From assembly GCA_023105745.1 (NCBI GenBank), contig JALGQZ010000015.1, positions 16,590,499 through 16,654,498 of the forward strand: DNA of 64,000 nt, read 5' to 3'. The position numbers were made by a program, and so were the translations under genes. Source of the DNA: Austropuccinia psidii (lineage: Eukaryota > Basidiomycota > Pucciniomycetes > Pucciniales > Sphaerophragmiaceae). This document shows positions 18,639 through 30,989 of this stretch, piece after piece (position 1 is the first letter of the stretch; each line of letters begins with the position of its first letter). The notes under the pieces were generated by a model. The model did no database searches and was not told the origin of the DNA. It was given only the letters and a program-made list of their open reading frames with translations.

Positions 18639-20663
18639 TTAAGAGTCATATTCCTCCTCTTTGTCATTGTGGTTTTCTGTTTCCACAATTTCATTAATAT
18701 TTGCCTTTTTGAGGCAGTTATTGGCTAAGTGTCCAATACCTCCACATTTATGGCATTTTCTTTGCTCATTATTGTTGGATTTATTGGGCTTGAAAGCTTC
18801 TTTTGATTTATATTTTTTGATAGATGGCTTGTTTGGACTTTTAATGTCCAATTTCTTCCAAGTTCTGCCAATTTTTGTTCTTGTCCCTATGTCCTCTAGT
18901 GCATTGATATACTCTTCTGTTGAGCATGGTTCTATAAACCAGCTTCTCAGGGCATGTTCTAGCTCTCCTCCACATTTCTTAAGTATTTTCATGTGCACCA
19001 TCTTTTTTGACATTTCTGGGTACAATGCATTGAGTCTTTCAACTTGTTTTAAGAACCAAGTTAAAGGTTTGTCTTTGTCTGGGTCAAAGAAAGAATTTTC
19101 AAATGCATTCTCTATCTTGTACCTCCAGGCATCATTATCCCACTTGCTAATTATTTCTTGTTTCCACCAAGACCAGGTATTTTTGCCATTTGTTTGTCTT
19201 ATGCCATAATACCATCTTTTTGCAGATTTTTCAAACAATGAAACTAATCTTGCAGTAATTAATTCATCTGGTATGGCATAATCTTCTTGTAGCATGTCAA
19301 TTGTCTTGAAAAATGACATGTGGTCATATTCACCTTCTCCTGTGAATGTTGGCCATTCTTTTAATTGAGGTGCTTACTTCATTAAGACTTGGTTATTGTC
19401 TTGGTGACTAAAGTCTGTTATGAATGGATTTGCTAATTCCTCTTTTGGTTTAACAGGGCTTCTTATGTGAGAAAATGGGGTTGATAACTTTGGCATATTT
19501 GAGTTAGCCTCATTAATTCTATCTACTTTTTCAGTAATAAGCCTTTTTTGACTTTGAATGTCATCTTTCAGATGCATTCTTGCTTCATCACTATTTTCCA
19601 CATGGTCCAAAAGTTATTTTTGGTGTGATGAAGTCTTTTCTTCAAATTTTTCTACAGAAATACTTGGTTTGTTTAATTTTTCTGTAATATTGTCAATACT
19701 CACATCATAATTGATTGTCAAAGTTTTATCTTTGATATCCTTCATGTATTTATACAATTCTTGTTGTCCTTGTATTAATTTTTGAGTGTTATCAATTAAA
19801 GTCTTTGGTTTATTATTTTCAACAATAAGCTTAATTTTGTCAATTTTTGTTAAGGAAGATAAGTTGTTGTTTCTTTCTTGTAATGATAATAAACTGTTTT
19901 TAATTTCTTTTAGAGGTAATATACTATCTTTAATTTCTGTTAAAGTATTTACAACATCTTTGGAAAAGGTTATTTCTTTGGGAAATGAGGTTGTCTCATT
20001 CTTTGTTCTTCCTTGTCCTTGAATTCCATCAAGGTTCTGGCCATGTTGAATACATTGTCCATGGCATCCTTTTGGATTTTTGGAATCCTGTAGGTTGGGG
20101 AATATGGCTTTCTCCAATTCTTTTTCTTGTTCTTCTTCCCTTCTTAGGGAAGTGAGCTGGCTTGGGGCTGTCTGGTAGAAGCTACTGGGGCTTCTTCCTT
20201 GGTTGCCTCCTTCTTTTTGGCATGGTACTCCTTGATCTTTTTGATTTGAGGTTTGGATGATAGTAGATTCCATCCATTGGAGTATCTCACTATTTCCTCC
20301 TCTTGGAGGAACTTTTTCAGGATGTGCCAGGAGTTAATCACTCCTTGGTGTATTTGGGGAAACATTTCCCAGTCCTCGTCTTTGTACACTCTGAAGTACT
20401 GTTTGTACTGGCTCATGTAAATGTCTATTTGAGCCCTATGAGTGTGATTTGTACCTGTTTGAGTCACTTATGCTTAGTTCCAACTCTGGTTCAGATATCA
20501 TGGGCATTTCAGGGACTTGCCTTTGGGATAAGGCACTTCCTTGTGTGGATTCTGTTCCACTGCGGATATTGCCCTTCCTTTTCCCTTTTGAGGAATCAAT
20601 TCTATCTCTGAGTCAAGCTCCATCTGATTGGATGGAGTATTGGGAGCCTCTTCTGGTAGTCAT
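18639..20663 (-). pseudogene. Gypsy 1 gag frame, from start codon inside an intron, with stops
   Basis: The gag frame starts at ATG 20663-20661 (MTTRRGSQYSIQSDGA), eight bases before an intron acceptor, and is in the same frame as pol. Stops break it at about 20615, 20430, 19614, 19374 and 18639. The C-terminal part contains the capsid-like segment (RWYYGIRQTNGKNTWSWWKQ) and one CCHC zinc knuckle (CHKCGGIGHLANNC, near 18760-18710). Gag packages the element RNA into particles. The N-terminal half is overlapped in another frame by the accessory reading frame (20652-20144). Confidence 0.75.
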
Positions 20664-20901
20664 ATTTATAAAAATAAGAAATAAGAGGATTTCAGAACAG
20701 GAATTCTTCTTATGGAAATTTATAAATGGGGTACTCACCTTCAGAGACCTGAATGGTGGGTCCTGGAAAGGCAAATTTCTTAGCTTTCTTTTTCTTAGTG
20801 AAAATTAGTGTTGGAGAACTTGGGCAAGTTTCTTCCACCAATCTTTCAACAGTGGCTTGGTTGTCCTCTGTTGGATTGTCTTCAAACACTAAAAAAGACA
20901 A
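20144..20901 (-). pseudogene. Gypsy 1 accessory frame, overlapping gag, two exons
   Basis: The exon ending at 20739 (VFEDNPTEDNQATVERLVEE) joins across an 86-bp intron (20738-20653, GTGAGT..CAG) to exon 2, reading EEAPNTPSNQMELDSEIE. The frame then continues, with stops, to YKDEDWEMFPQIHQGVINSW and a stop at 20144. It resembles the gypsy 2 accessory product (PEDWKDMDQVLQIHQLLKDL) in the EDW..QIHQ block. It overlaps gag in a different frame for about 500 bp. Function is unknown. Confidence 0.6.
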
Positions 20902-21374
20902 ATAAACATAAGTCTTTTATATAAGAAGTTTTATTTTTGGTGAGATATGGCAATTTTCCACGTAAAAATTGCTTTTATATCTTTAAAAAGTGAAAAAAAT
21001 TAAAGAAATGAAATTAAAATGAATAAAATAACTTTTTTATTGGTTTTTGATATTTTTTATTATTTTTTATGTTTTTATTTTTGAAGAATAAAATAAAAAT
21101 GAATATGATTCTTTTTAAACTTAATTTAAAATATAAAATTATTTTTAATTTATAAAATATCTTTTTTAATCACTAGAGTCCCTCAAAGAAAGTTTTTGCA
21201 AGTCTAAGGATGTGAAAAACCACGTGTAAGACAGTACCATTGCTTTCCAAATGCCTCAATAGCTTTTAAAATTAATAAAATATAAAATTATTATATAATT
21301 TTATGATTATAATTATAATTTATTATTGGATAAACCCAATTAGAATCTTTTTTAAGGTCTTTTAGAGTAAATAT

Positions 21375-21390
21375 CACGGCCAGGCCCCCA
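21375..21390 (-). other. Putative primer-binding site of gypsy 1
   Basis: The minus strand reads TGGGGGCCTGGCCGTG two bases after the LTR end. The identical string follows the 5' LTR of gypsy 2 although the LTRs are unrelated. Its TGG start fits pairing with a tRNA CCA end. Confidence 0.55.
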
Positions 21391-21392
21391 AA

Positions 21393-23346
21393 TGTAAGGT
21401 TTGACTATGAAACAATAAGTAAAAATTACTAATATTTTACTTATTGTACTATGAATGTCCTTATAAATGCAATAAACAAGATAAAAATAATTATAATATT
21501 AAGGAATCATTATAATTATGGCGTAAAATAATTATATTGTTAAATAAATATAATAATATAATAAATAAATATATCAATATAAGATAATTAATATATTTCA
21601 AAGCACTTTCTTATTGTTACCAACAAATAATGAAGGCGTAAAAAATTGTTTTTAATTAATAAAAAACAATTAATAACAATAATATTACTAATATTAAAGT
21701 TATAAATCAATATAAATACTATTTATATTAATTATAGAATAATCAAAGTCATAATACAGAAAAATTATTATAATAAGAGAAATAACCTACGTTTATTGCT
21801 TAATCTAATAATTTTGGATAATTTTACGCCTAAGAATGTAAATACAACTTATTTAAACTGTAGTTACAATAGAAATTAAGAGAAATTACAATTTTTCTTG
21901 ATTTTACATGGAATAGAGGTTTTTAAGAGAAATTTAAACAAAACAATTAAATAATTGCAATAATCATGTCAAAGATGATGATTATAATAAGATTACCTTT
22001 GGTCTTTAATAATATAAAAGTTTTATATATAAAGAATAAAGAAATTAACTTTTTATTTAATAATTTAATGTTTTGTAAGCATCTGAGGGGGAAATAGAGT
22101 AAAAAGAGCTCTATTTATATTAAATGCCTTCCTCCTAGAGTAAAACAGGCTTCTAGTAGACGTGCACTTATCATATCCACTGGAATGGATAAGTATTTTA
22201 AGGTTTGGTGATGATTACATCATGATCAAACCATCTTATCTCATTATTACGCCATTATTTAGAGTTATGACTATAACTCTAAGTTTTGATGACTTCAAGG
22301 CGTGGAAAAACCCCCAAACTTGTGGATTCTATTAGTTTTAATCATAAACTAACAGTATTGACCAATTTTATCACTCATATGACTGTTAAACTTAATTTAA
22401 GGTTACAGTGAGTGATCATAAATGATCAAATTAAGCTCAAACTTTGATCCTTGATCACTTTTAAGCTTTACACGCTAAAGAAATTTCATGAGTGAATTCT
22501 AATAGCTTGGCATAACCAAATTATTCTGCCAAGAGAATTTCATTACATCATCAAAACTCTATTTTTGATGATTTTTCCTGTAACTCATCTTTTCTGTTGA
22601 AATTTGATATTTCAAACTTCAAACCATGATTTCAAGGGGTTATACCCTGAATTTCATAATAAAAATTACGTCATTATTCACAAACAAACTAGTAGAATCT
22701 TATTGTCTACTTAGTTTTAAGTTTGGACTACTTTCACAATAAAGTTGTCAACAGCTCTATTGATTTTAATCAATAATCCCTTACAGGTTTTAACCTTGTT
22801 TATAACTTGTGAAATAAAGTTCATTTCTGTATTCCTCCAGTAAATACGTGATGACTTTATTTTTCGTTCATCACTCTGTCAATCATATTTCAAAAGATAT
22901 TAGCTAAAATCCTTGAATATATGCATTGACCAAAAAGTGCATATATTCAGCTTAACTCCTTGAGTATTGACTTTGGAGATTAGCTTCCTAATTGTTTTAT
23001 GTGTGGATCTTTCTGAAGGATCCAATGGTACAATTTATTTTACATTTTGTTTCATTGGTATTTGAAATAATTAAGGATTTATGTTTTTTATAAGGTATTA
23101 TTACTTATAACTCATTAAATATTGACTTTACAGATATGCCATAAAGATGGTATATGTGTATTTTACTATGGGGAATCCAATGGTAGAAATTATCTCACAT
23201 GTTTTCTCATTGGCTTTTAAGTTGAACCAAGTTTTATGCCTATTTATGGTATTTTTGTAGTTTTAAGGTAGTTATTTTTAATTTATAATTATTTTAAATA
23301 TTTCTTGTGACCTTTTGGGTATGTGGTCATATCTCAAAGGTTCACA
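21393..23346 (-). repeat. LTR family 1, 5' LTR of gypsy 1
   Basis: On the plus strand it starts TGTAAGGTTTG and ends GGTTCACA, about 1954 bp. Its right end matches the right end of the family-1 solo LTR at 44618 (GGGTATGT..., GGCTCACA). It is very AT-rich. An ATATAAATAG box on the minus strand at 22111-22120 is the candidate promoter driving leftward transcription. Confidence 0.7.
22111..22120 (-). promoter_or_regulatory. Candidate TATA box of the gypsy 1 LTR
   Basis: The minus strand reads ATATAAATAGAGCTC, a good TATA match at a sensible distance (about 720 bp) before the LTR end. Confidence 0.45.
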
Positions 23347-23760
23347 ACAGGTGCCTTGTTCCTGCACTTTTTCCTAGTTTCTGGCTACTTTTTAAAATTG
23401 GAATAGCTGTTTCTGGCCACTGAGGTATGTTTTGGAATTGGTTTGGTTATATGTGGATTTTTTTCCTCCATTATGAGTTCAGAAGCATCATATGATATTT
23501 TTACATTAATGGATGCCAACTATTTGGTAACTTGAAAGTGTTAGGATGACCCATAAGCTTACTCACAGTCATGTAAGAGTTCATGCTGTTTTTCCAAAAA
23601 TCTTCAAGGATCTGATACTATTTGTGTTAGAGTGAATTGTTTTATGCTTTCTGGCTGGCGTTTTAGATTTTAACTTAGGCTTTTTGTGGTGTTTTAAGCT
23701 CCATATTGATTTAAAGTTGTTTTATCAACTCCAGAATATCATAGTTTTTCAGTTTGTTGT
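23347..23760. other. Unassigned AT-rich spacer
   Basis: Nothing recognised between the gypsy 1 LTR end and the TIR element. There are no sizeable reading frames. Confidence 0.4.
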
Positions 23761-24463
23761 TAATTTAATGGTGTTGGTAAACCCACATAAGCTTTTAGTT
23801 AAAACACATAAGCCCTTACATGTTTTTACTCAAAATGTTAAGGACACAAGTGACATTAAATGACATTAAAAATGCCATAAATGGCATTTTTAATGTCATT
23901 CATAGGCTTAAAGATTCTATAAATGGCCTTGTTAATGTCATTTGTGGCCTTAAAAATGCCATAAATGGCTTCAAAAATGGCATGAATGGCCTTAAGAATA
24001 CCATAAATGGAATTAACAATGCCATTGATGAAATTAAAAATGCCATTTATGGAATTAACAATGCCATTTGGGGTATTGACAATTCAATTTATGGCATTAA
24101 TAATGCCATTTATTGCATTAACAATGCTATTTATTGAATTGAAAATGCCATTTATTGCATTAATAATGCCATTTATTGCATTGATAATTCCATAAATGGC
24201 ATTAATAATTACTTCTATTGCATTAACAATGCCATCAATAACCTTTGAAAGTCCATTAATTGAATTAATAATGCCTTTTATTGCATTTATAATGCCAGTA
24301 ATGGCCTTCAAAATGCCATAAATAGCCATATTTCATTAAAAAACCACCCCTTATGTTTTTTTACCATACAATTACATGTTTTTACCAATTGATGGCAAAA
24401 CACATAAGGGCTTACGTGTTTTTACTAAAAGCTTACATGGATTTACCAACACCCTAATTTAAT
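23761..24463. mobile_element. Non-autonomous TIR element (685 bp) with 9-bp target duplication, Mutator-like
   Basis: The element 23770-24454 is flanked by TAATTTAAT at 23761-23769 and 24455-24463. Its ends are inverted repeats of about 55 bp: GGTGTTGGTAAA..., a shared AAGCTTTTAGT block, and a shared TAAGCCCTTA block, ending ACCAACACCC. A 9-bp duplication with long TIRs fits Mutator-like elements; hAT (8 bp) is less likely. It encodes no transposase. The interior is a degenerate self-complementary repeat array. Confidence 0.85.
23859..24330. repeat. Self-complementary 21-bp-type repeat array inside the TIR element
   Basis: Repeats of the type AATGCCATTTATGGCATTAA fill the element at about 21-bp spacing, and each contains an ATGGCATT/AATGCCAT inverted pair. 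A perfect 42-bp palindrome lies at 23859-23900 (20-bp arms around AA). Both strands are open for 80-105 codons as Asn/Ile/Gly heptads (NAINGIN), a by-product of 21-bp periodicity rather than evidence of a gene. Confidence 0.75.
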
Positions 24464-26007
24464 TACCCTTGTCCTTCTGTAACTGATTTTCTTCTGGCAT
24501 AATAATGCCTGTGACATTTTAGAGCTGCTTCAGGAGCTTGAGCTGGCTCCTGATCTAGTTGAAGTCATAATTACACTTTAAATCTTGAGGATAGTAATTT
24601 TATTCCAATCCCTTACTATTAATGAGGTTAAAATTTATCAATCCTGAAGAAATCAGCACTGGTTGATTATTCTTAGCTAGAATGACTGTGTTATTATTTT
24701 ACAAAGCATTAGTACAGGCAGGAATAATGTAGGTTTCTGTTGAATCTGTCTCAAGATTTTCTTTTCTTACAACAGTGTCAGACACCAAAATCAATTATTT
24801 CAAGTAAAAGGAAGGAAATTCTTCAAATGGAAATGAGAAATTAAACTCGCCCTTATAATATGAAAAAAAGTATTTTCTATTAATTTCTAAGCAATTTTCA
24901 AAATAGGAAAATATCTAAAAATATAAAAAACATTATTCCACAGGTAAAAATTGTGGCTGGGATGCCAAAAGAGTGTTAAAAGAAAATCACACCAAAATAT
25001 TTTTTTTTGAATTTTTTTAGTATACAGAAAATATAATTATAAAAATTCAATTTTTTACCAAAAATATTTCACAAGAGATATTCATGGCTAAAATACAAAT
25101 CCCTTTAAGGAAAAATCACAATTGGAATTATGTTTAGAAAAAACTGCAAGAAGTTAATTTGAGAACAGAGTCTGTGAGATTAATAAAGAACAGGGATTGT
25201 TCCCCAAAGTAACCAGGGTGAATTTGGAAAAAAAGTGACAAATTTTACAGTGAGAAAGGATGCTTCCATTCCCTTTTGGGATGATTCTGGTGTAAAAATG
25301 TATTTACAGAGCCCCAAACTATGATTATAATTTTTCCTTTTCATGGTAAAAAGGCTTAAAATGATTTAAAAAAGATGGTTAGAATCTCTTATTGATTGTT
25401 TTAAAAAAATCTAAACCAATTGTAAAAAGAAGAAATTCATTTTTAGCCGCCAATTTTCTTTTTACAAAATTAGAAATTACTATAATTATTTATTAGATGA
25501 ACACTCACAACAGGAAAGTCAATTATTGCAGAATTTACCACTGGTTTAGACCAAAAAGGTAGGGTTTTAGCCATTTTGGTCTTGTAAAACAGACATTACC
25601 ATAGTAATAGCTGGTTGTAAGCCATTAAGGAAAATCATAATGTGTGTTAGAGCCCTTGAAATCAGGAAAAAAATGTTCTTATGAAGTGTGTTTCAACCAC
25701 TTGGAAAAAGTTCAACCTGCTCTTGTTGCTATCAGAACCTCATCATCAATTGAATCACAAACACTGTGATCCAATTTCAGGCAAAACATGATGAGCCTTT
25801 GCATGATTTTTGACATATCATTCTTTTCAGAAAGGAATTTAGTGAATTCTGGGGCCCTTGCAGCCAAGATTTCTTTCCCACCAAAATCAAAAATTATCAA
25901 TCCATTTTTCATTTAATTCCTCTTCATAAATTTTAATTGAATTTTTACTCATGAGATCCAATGAAAAAAATTAAAGTGAAGAACTGATGTCTTCAAACAC
26001 TCATGAT
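24464..26007. other. AT-rich unassigned region with one short minus-strand frame
   Basis: No recognised gene. At 25712-25912 (-) a 66-codon frame (FDFGGKEILAARAPEFTKFL, MQRLIMFCLKLDHSV) has protein-like composition and could be a gag exon of an unrecognised retroelement, but no partner domain was found. The remainder is low complexity. Confidence 0.3.
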
Positions 26008-27545
26008 TAAATCTTCCACAATGAGACTCAAAACCAGGACACAAGTATGACATTTGAAATTACCATCAACATGGTACATAAGAAGGAGTGAAGTACACAT
26101 GTTTGACATTTCTTAGGCCAAAAGAATTTACAATAAGGACATAAAAAGAAAAAGAAGAAAGCAAAAAATTTCATATATACATGTGAGAATTGGAGAGAAA
26201 AAACTTTCCTCTCCCATATAATATCATTCTAATGAGCAAACAATATGAATTGGACAATTTATTGTGGTTGTAAATGCTTTCTGAGCATGAAACTTAATCT
26301 TCACCTCTCATCTGAGACCTAGATTTTGGATAAAATACCCACTAAGTGTAGTCTTTTATGAAATACCTCAATGAGGGCTATTCATTGGTACCATTTCCAA
26401 GAGCTTAGCACTACATATTCAAAAGCTACCACACAGAGACTATTTCAAAAATCTGGAAAATAATACTGTTTTTTGACCTCTAATGTAGCTTTCACAGTTT
26501 TGATTGAATAAGTATCAGATAAAATGATTAATTAAAGATCTACAATAGGGCTACATAGGATTTTAACAATTATTCCTGTATCTTACACAGATCAAAATTA
26601 TTGGTATGTTTCTCTCAAGTCAAAAAAATTATTGTTTTATAGAGGATTTAATCTAATGTGAGCCTGTAGAGCTGTGGAATACTTAATCCAAAGTGGTTCA
26701 TGACTAGAAATATCTTAAATAGCTCACTTGTGGCTACAATTTGAGCCACTTTTGACCTCTTTATATTCAAAAATGAGAAAGGTATTAAGTATTGAAGCCT
26801 ATAATACCACACCAGGTGGTATTGTGGGATACTGTCCAATGAAAGTGAATTATGAGTTTTCAAAGCCACCAAAAGGCTTTTTATCAGTTTATTACTCATA
26901 ATTTGGTGAAAACCCTACCTCACCTTCCTATAAATAGTGTTATTTTGGGATAATCTCCCATATACTTGAATTATGAGCCATCAAAGATATTCAGAAGATG
27001 ATTATTCTTTGATTACTAATAAACTGGATACTCAGAGGCCCCAGAAATGTAATTTACAGCTCGTGACATATCAGAACCACCAGAAAGATTCTGGAAGGTC
27101 TTTGAAAAGTGTTTTTAACCTTGAATGGGGTGAAAATGGAAACTTGTGGTTCAAAAACACCATTAAAACTAATTTCAAGGCTTTCTTGAACCTGTGGGAC
27201 AAGAAAGCAACACGATTGAAAAGGTTGATAACCTCCAACTACCCTGGAGTAAGATAAAAAAGATCTTTTTGCCACGATAAAATAAAATCCTTCATCTTTT
27301 TATTGGAATTCTCACATAGTAAAGCTATCACATACAGAAATACTCTTAGAATTAATTGCATATTATTCTGGTATTTACTATTGTTAAATTTATTATTCTA
27401 ACCCAACAAATAATTGGGGCAAGGAGTGCTTTTAATAGAATCATCACCACTATCATTTAAGTAGGGCCATTTTTATGCATTTTAAAATTTCATATAGTTG
27501 AAGCCTTTTTATTGCTATATCATGGAGTAATCATAACACAATGTA
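26008..27545 (+). repeat. Degenerate LTR related to the gypsy 2 LTR (family 3)
   Basis: The segment aligns by eye with the 1438-bp gypsy 2 LTR at several ordered points: GACTCAAAACCAG near 26030, TCTTCACCTCTCATCTGAGA near 26300, AGAGATTTTC-free AT stretches, and ACCCAACAAATAATTGGGGC near 27400 followed by TCATCACCACTATC. It is highly diverged. The frames at 26648-26899 (-) and 26973-27257 (+) lie inside it and are not genes. Confidence 0.6.
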
Positions 27546-28180
27546 ATTTAAATTATTTAATACATGTGTGCATTTTGAAATTTCAGTTGAAAGTGCTTCA
27601 CTTTCTTAGAGGTTTGAACCTACACACCACACTTCAATTTTAAAACCAATATTTGTGGTTAACACCACATGTAATATTAATAAAATTGAGTTTTTTAGTA
27701 TTTTTAGATTTTAATACAGAAAATACTTAAAAATGAATTTGAGCTTATTAAGAGTTTAGTTCTAGAAATTTCACTTAAAGGAAACCCCACCTGAAATATC
27801 ATGAGCAATGAGTTGGTGATTGAATTTTTTTATGGTTTTTTGTTGCATAAAACTATATCACATTTTCTGTGATATCAATTCAAACCAATATATGTATGTC
27901 CATTCATTTCAATTTTTAGCTCAGATAAACTAAGATAGATGGGATACAAAATTTTTATTAAAAGTAAAACTGTTTTCATTTGAGATGGAAAAAAGGTTGA
28001 TTAAAAATAAGCCAAATTTTAGTTTAATGTCAACCCTGAGTTCATTTAACATAAAAAATGGTTTAATTTAACAAAATATCTTGTTGACGTAATTTCACAT
28101 GATTACAAATCCATTTCTCATTATATAATTATCAATTAATAATAGTGTGGAATACACTTCTCATGTAGAAAAAATTATGA
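27546..28180. other. AT-rich spacer, nothing recognised
   Basis: Low-complexity AT-rich sequence between two LTR remnants, with no coding signal. Confidence 0.4.
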
Positions 28181-29920
28181 TGTGGTATTACATACCTTTT
28201 CTGAAAGATTCAAGTTCAATTTGGTAAAATGATAATATTAATAGATAGTGATGATTTCTATAATATAATATATAAAAAAAATAAAAAAAAATAAAAAAAA
28301 TAAAGACAAAAATTCTGAAATTACTAATTTCAAAATATGAAAGATAATTATTAACAGAGTTAAATTATTCAACTATTGGAACCTCCATAAAATTTAGACT
28401 AGGGCTATATATTGGCTCAAAGCTATAACACCAAGATTGAAAAAGGTATCATGTATTTAGTAAAAGACATAGATATAAGCAGCAGAATACTCACTAAACT
28501 CACTAATACAATATAATTATAATATGAATACTGGAATTGCATTTTTATTCAACTTACTGACAAATTACAGAATAAGTTAATAGAAATCTATCATTTATAG
28601 GAATACTTACCCCTTATTCAGATTTCCATAAGTATCATACATATGAGAGAATTATGGACTTGTACACACCTAATATTATGAATATGCAAAGGAATACCTT
28701 GAAATAAAAGACTAAATTCATTACACAATTAAATACCTTAGCCATAGTAAATATTCAACTTTTCCAATGACTTTTAAAACCCACAAATAAGCCTAAGGCC
28801 ACCAATTCAGAATATGATTTGTCAGGATTGTAAATAATTAAAAGTGCATGCTCAGAAGTACCAATTGATGTGATAGATACATCTGATTTGTCGGAAAAAT
28901 AAGTTGATTTAATGGCTCAATCTGATTGGTCAGAATAGCCACACCAAAAATGACTCAAACTTGGAAAAATTCCAAGTCCCTTGTGTTTTGAAGGCTTTAT
29001 GGAGGTGCCAAAAGTTATAAATAGAGGCCCTTTTCCTGAAATTTTCTTCCATGCTTCTGATTCCGAATTTATTTTTGAGGAGGAATCTATCCATTCCCTA
29101 GTAGGATAATCTAGTATTATATTGAAAAGATCAGTATCCAGACTCAGTATCTTATAAAGGTTTTATGTCATGAATTATCAATTAGAGATAAATGAAAGAG
29201 TTGAATATTGATTAAATAGTCTTACAATTACATTATATATTAAGGAGTCACTACAGATATCATAAATAGTGATTATTTCAAAATCACTTGTAATCCTTTA
29301 TTTTAAAAAGAAACACCATTATATTATTATATTACACTTACCTGCAAATCCAAATCCTTATAGCTATAGGATATTATTTCTATATTAATACTTATATTGT
29401 TTTATTCTTCTTATATTTGAATGTTACTCTTAATTCCATAATATTATATCTATATAATAACCTCATATTATCTCCATATTACCCTCATAACAGAGTTAAA
29501 TACCTTATAGATGGAACTTACTCTTATATCTCTATCAAAAATCCCCTATATTCTAAAAATTACTAAAAAAAGTATCAGTATTATTGAAAATATTTTATTG
29601 TGATCTTAAAAAGTTCCCATTAAAAATACATCACAAATTCTATTATACATAGCTATTGAAATTACATTAAAAATATTATTAAACAATAACCTTATAAGTT
29701 AGTGATCTTATTTGAGGGGCTAGACTAATAGAGACTGCCAAATAGTCTTCTCTAGTTGAATTTTCCATAATATCAAATATTTATCTTGTAATCTTATCAG
29801 GAGGAGACTATTAGTATACTTAGAAGGTCAGCTAATACACCATGGAAACCTTGAATACATGATCACTCAGAAATTAAAAGATTTGTATCTGTAATTGCCC
29901 CCTCAAGGTACTTCCTAATT
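28181..29920 (+). repeat. LTR family 2 remnant, 3' end lost at the element B boundary
   Basis: It starts TGTGGTATTACATACC, like the copies at 52936 and 63782. It has the same promoter layout as the 52936 copy (TATAAATAGAGG at 29016) and the same near-terminal pyrimidine run (GCCCCCTC). It ends about 30 bp short of the expected CCACA end, where element B starts with CACCAGGG at 29921. Confidence 0.65.
29016..29023 (+). promoter_or_regulatory. Candidate TATA box of the family 2 LTR remnant
   Basis: TATAAATAGAGGCCC, conserved in position and sequence with TATAAATAGAGGCAC at 54033. Confidence 0.45.
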
Positions 29921-30989
29921 CACCAGGGAAAATGTTGCATCAATCATTGGCCATTGACCTCACATCAAGCAAATGTCAAGCAGGATAAAAGTAATGCTCA
30001 CATCAAGCACACATCACACTCTGGTCTTACACCAAATCCTGTGACATGCACCAATATTGGTTCCTCCATGCCTGAAACTAAGATTCCTCACCACCTGATT
30101 GTCCTGAAACCATCCAATGGTTGGTAAAAATTACATAAGAGCCACCTGTTTCCACACACAGATCAAAGAGGTACTTTAGCCAGTCTTGATGTAGAGAAGG
30201 GGTGTGTGAATTCCCAGGTCATCCATGAAAGGACGCCAGGTTAGTGGGATTGACATTTTGCAGGTGACACTGGTGGAGCCTGTTGCACAATACTGCAGGT
30301 GCGGGTGTGAGTGTGACACACAAACCAAGGGCAAATGATGTGTTGTCCTAATTTTGTGAAGCCATGAATCTGCTAAGCATGAGAAGGTGACATGGTTGGA
30401 GCCCGCCGCACAATGCAGCAGGTGCATGGGTGTGAAAAATGCGCACAAAGGCAAAGAATGTGAGGGCCTAATGTCAAATGGCATTGACCATTTGTGGGTG
30501 ACACATGTGGAACCCCTTGTGGGCAGTTGCGGGTGCTTTTGCAGTGGCATGTGCATGTGCGCAAGAAGGCAAGAGCATGTGCAGATGTAATTCTCTGAAA
30601 CCTACCTGCACAAAGCACTGATTAGGGAATGTGACCAGCTCCATGCAGCTTACAAAGATCCAAACTCTCATGGATGCAATGTAATGCTGAGGCCTACTTG
30701 GATGAGGGGCCTATTCCCTTTCCAACGTGATGATGGTGCAATTGTGTCATGTTAGATCCTGTGATATGTGAGTGTGTGGGTCATTTGATCATTGCAATTA
30801 GCTTATTCACACCTTACCCAATGTAAAAATATTAATTTCTTTATTGCCATGTGAACTAATGGGCTTTGCTCATCACAATGACAGGTCACTGTCACCAAAT
30901 GTTGAGGCAGTTATTTATTTAGAAAAATTCCTAATGAATCTGAGAGATTTGCATTTTTGTGTCACTATATTTTCAGCAAAAAGTGGAGA
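29921..30989 (-). repeat. 3' flank and terminus of element B, with degenerate tandem repeats
   Basis: Homologous to 15062-15899 of element A. It keeps the decayed subterminal motifs (CATCAAGC, GTCAAGC between 29953 and 30006) and the terminus CACCAGGG. In place of A's C-rich minisatellite it holds about three degenerate tandem copies of 110-120 bp starting GGTGACA (30265, 30386, 30498). Confidence 0.6.

Larger units (their letters stand above)
15900..23346 (-). mobile_element. Gypsy 1: truncated, degenerate Ty3/gypsy element with 5' LTR
   Basis: On the minus strand, in order: 5' LTR (23346-21393), putative primer site, leader, accessory frame, gag, protease, reverse transcriptase, RNase H and part of integrase. 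The integrase frame ends abruptly at 15900, where element A's terminus begins, so the rest of integrase and the 3' LTR are missing. At least eight in-frame stops and one internal deletion make it inactive. Confidence 0.85.

Noticed and set aside
21000..22200. Mitochondrial or plasmid-like AT-rich insert
   Set aside because: The AT-rich block is bounded by TG and CA ends, has a TATA box and primer site, and matches the solo LTR at 32743-44618; it is an LTR.
25712..25912. Short minus-strand frame as a stand-alone gene
   Set aside because: Protein-like composition, but no start context, partner exon or domain could be supported; noted only within the spacer entry.
26973..27257. 94-codon plus-strand frame with protein-like look
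   Set aside because: It lies inside a degenerate LTR that aligns in order with the gypsy 2 LTR. No domain, and no counterpart frame in the intact LTR.
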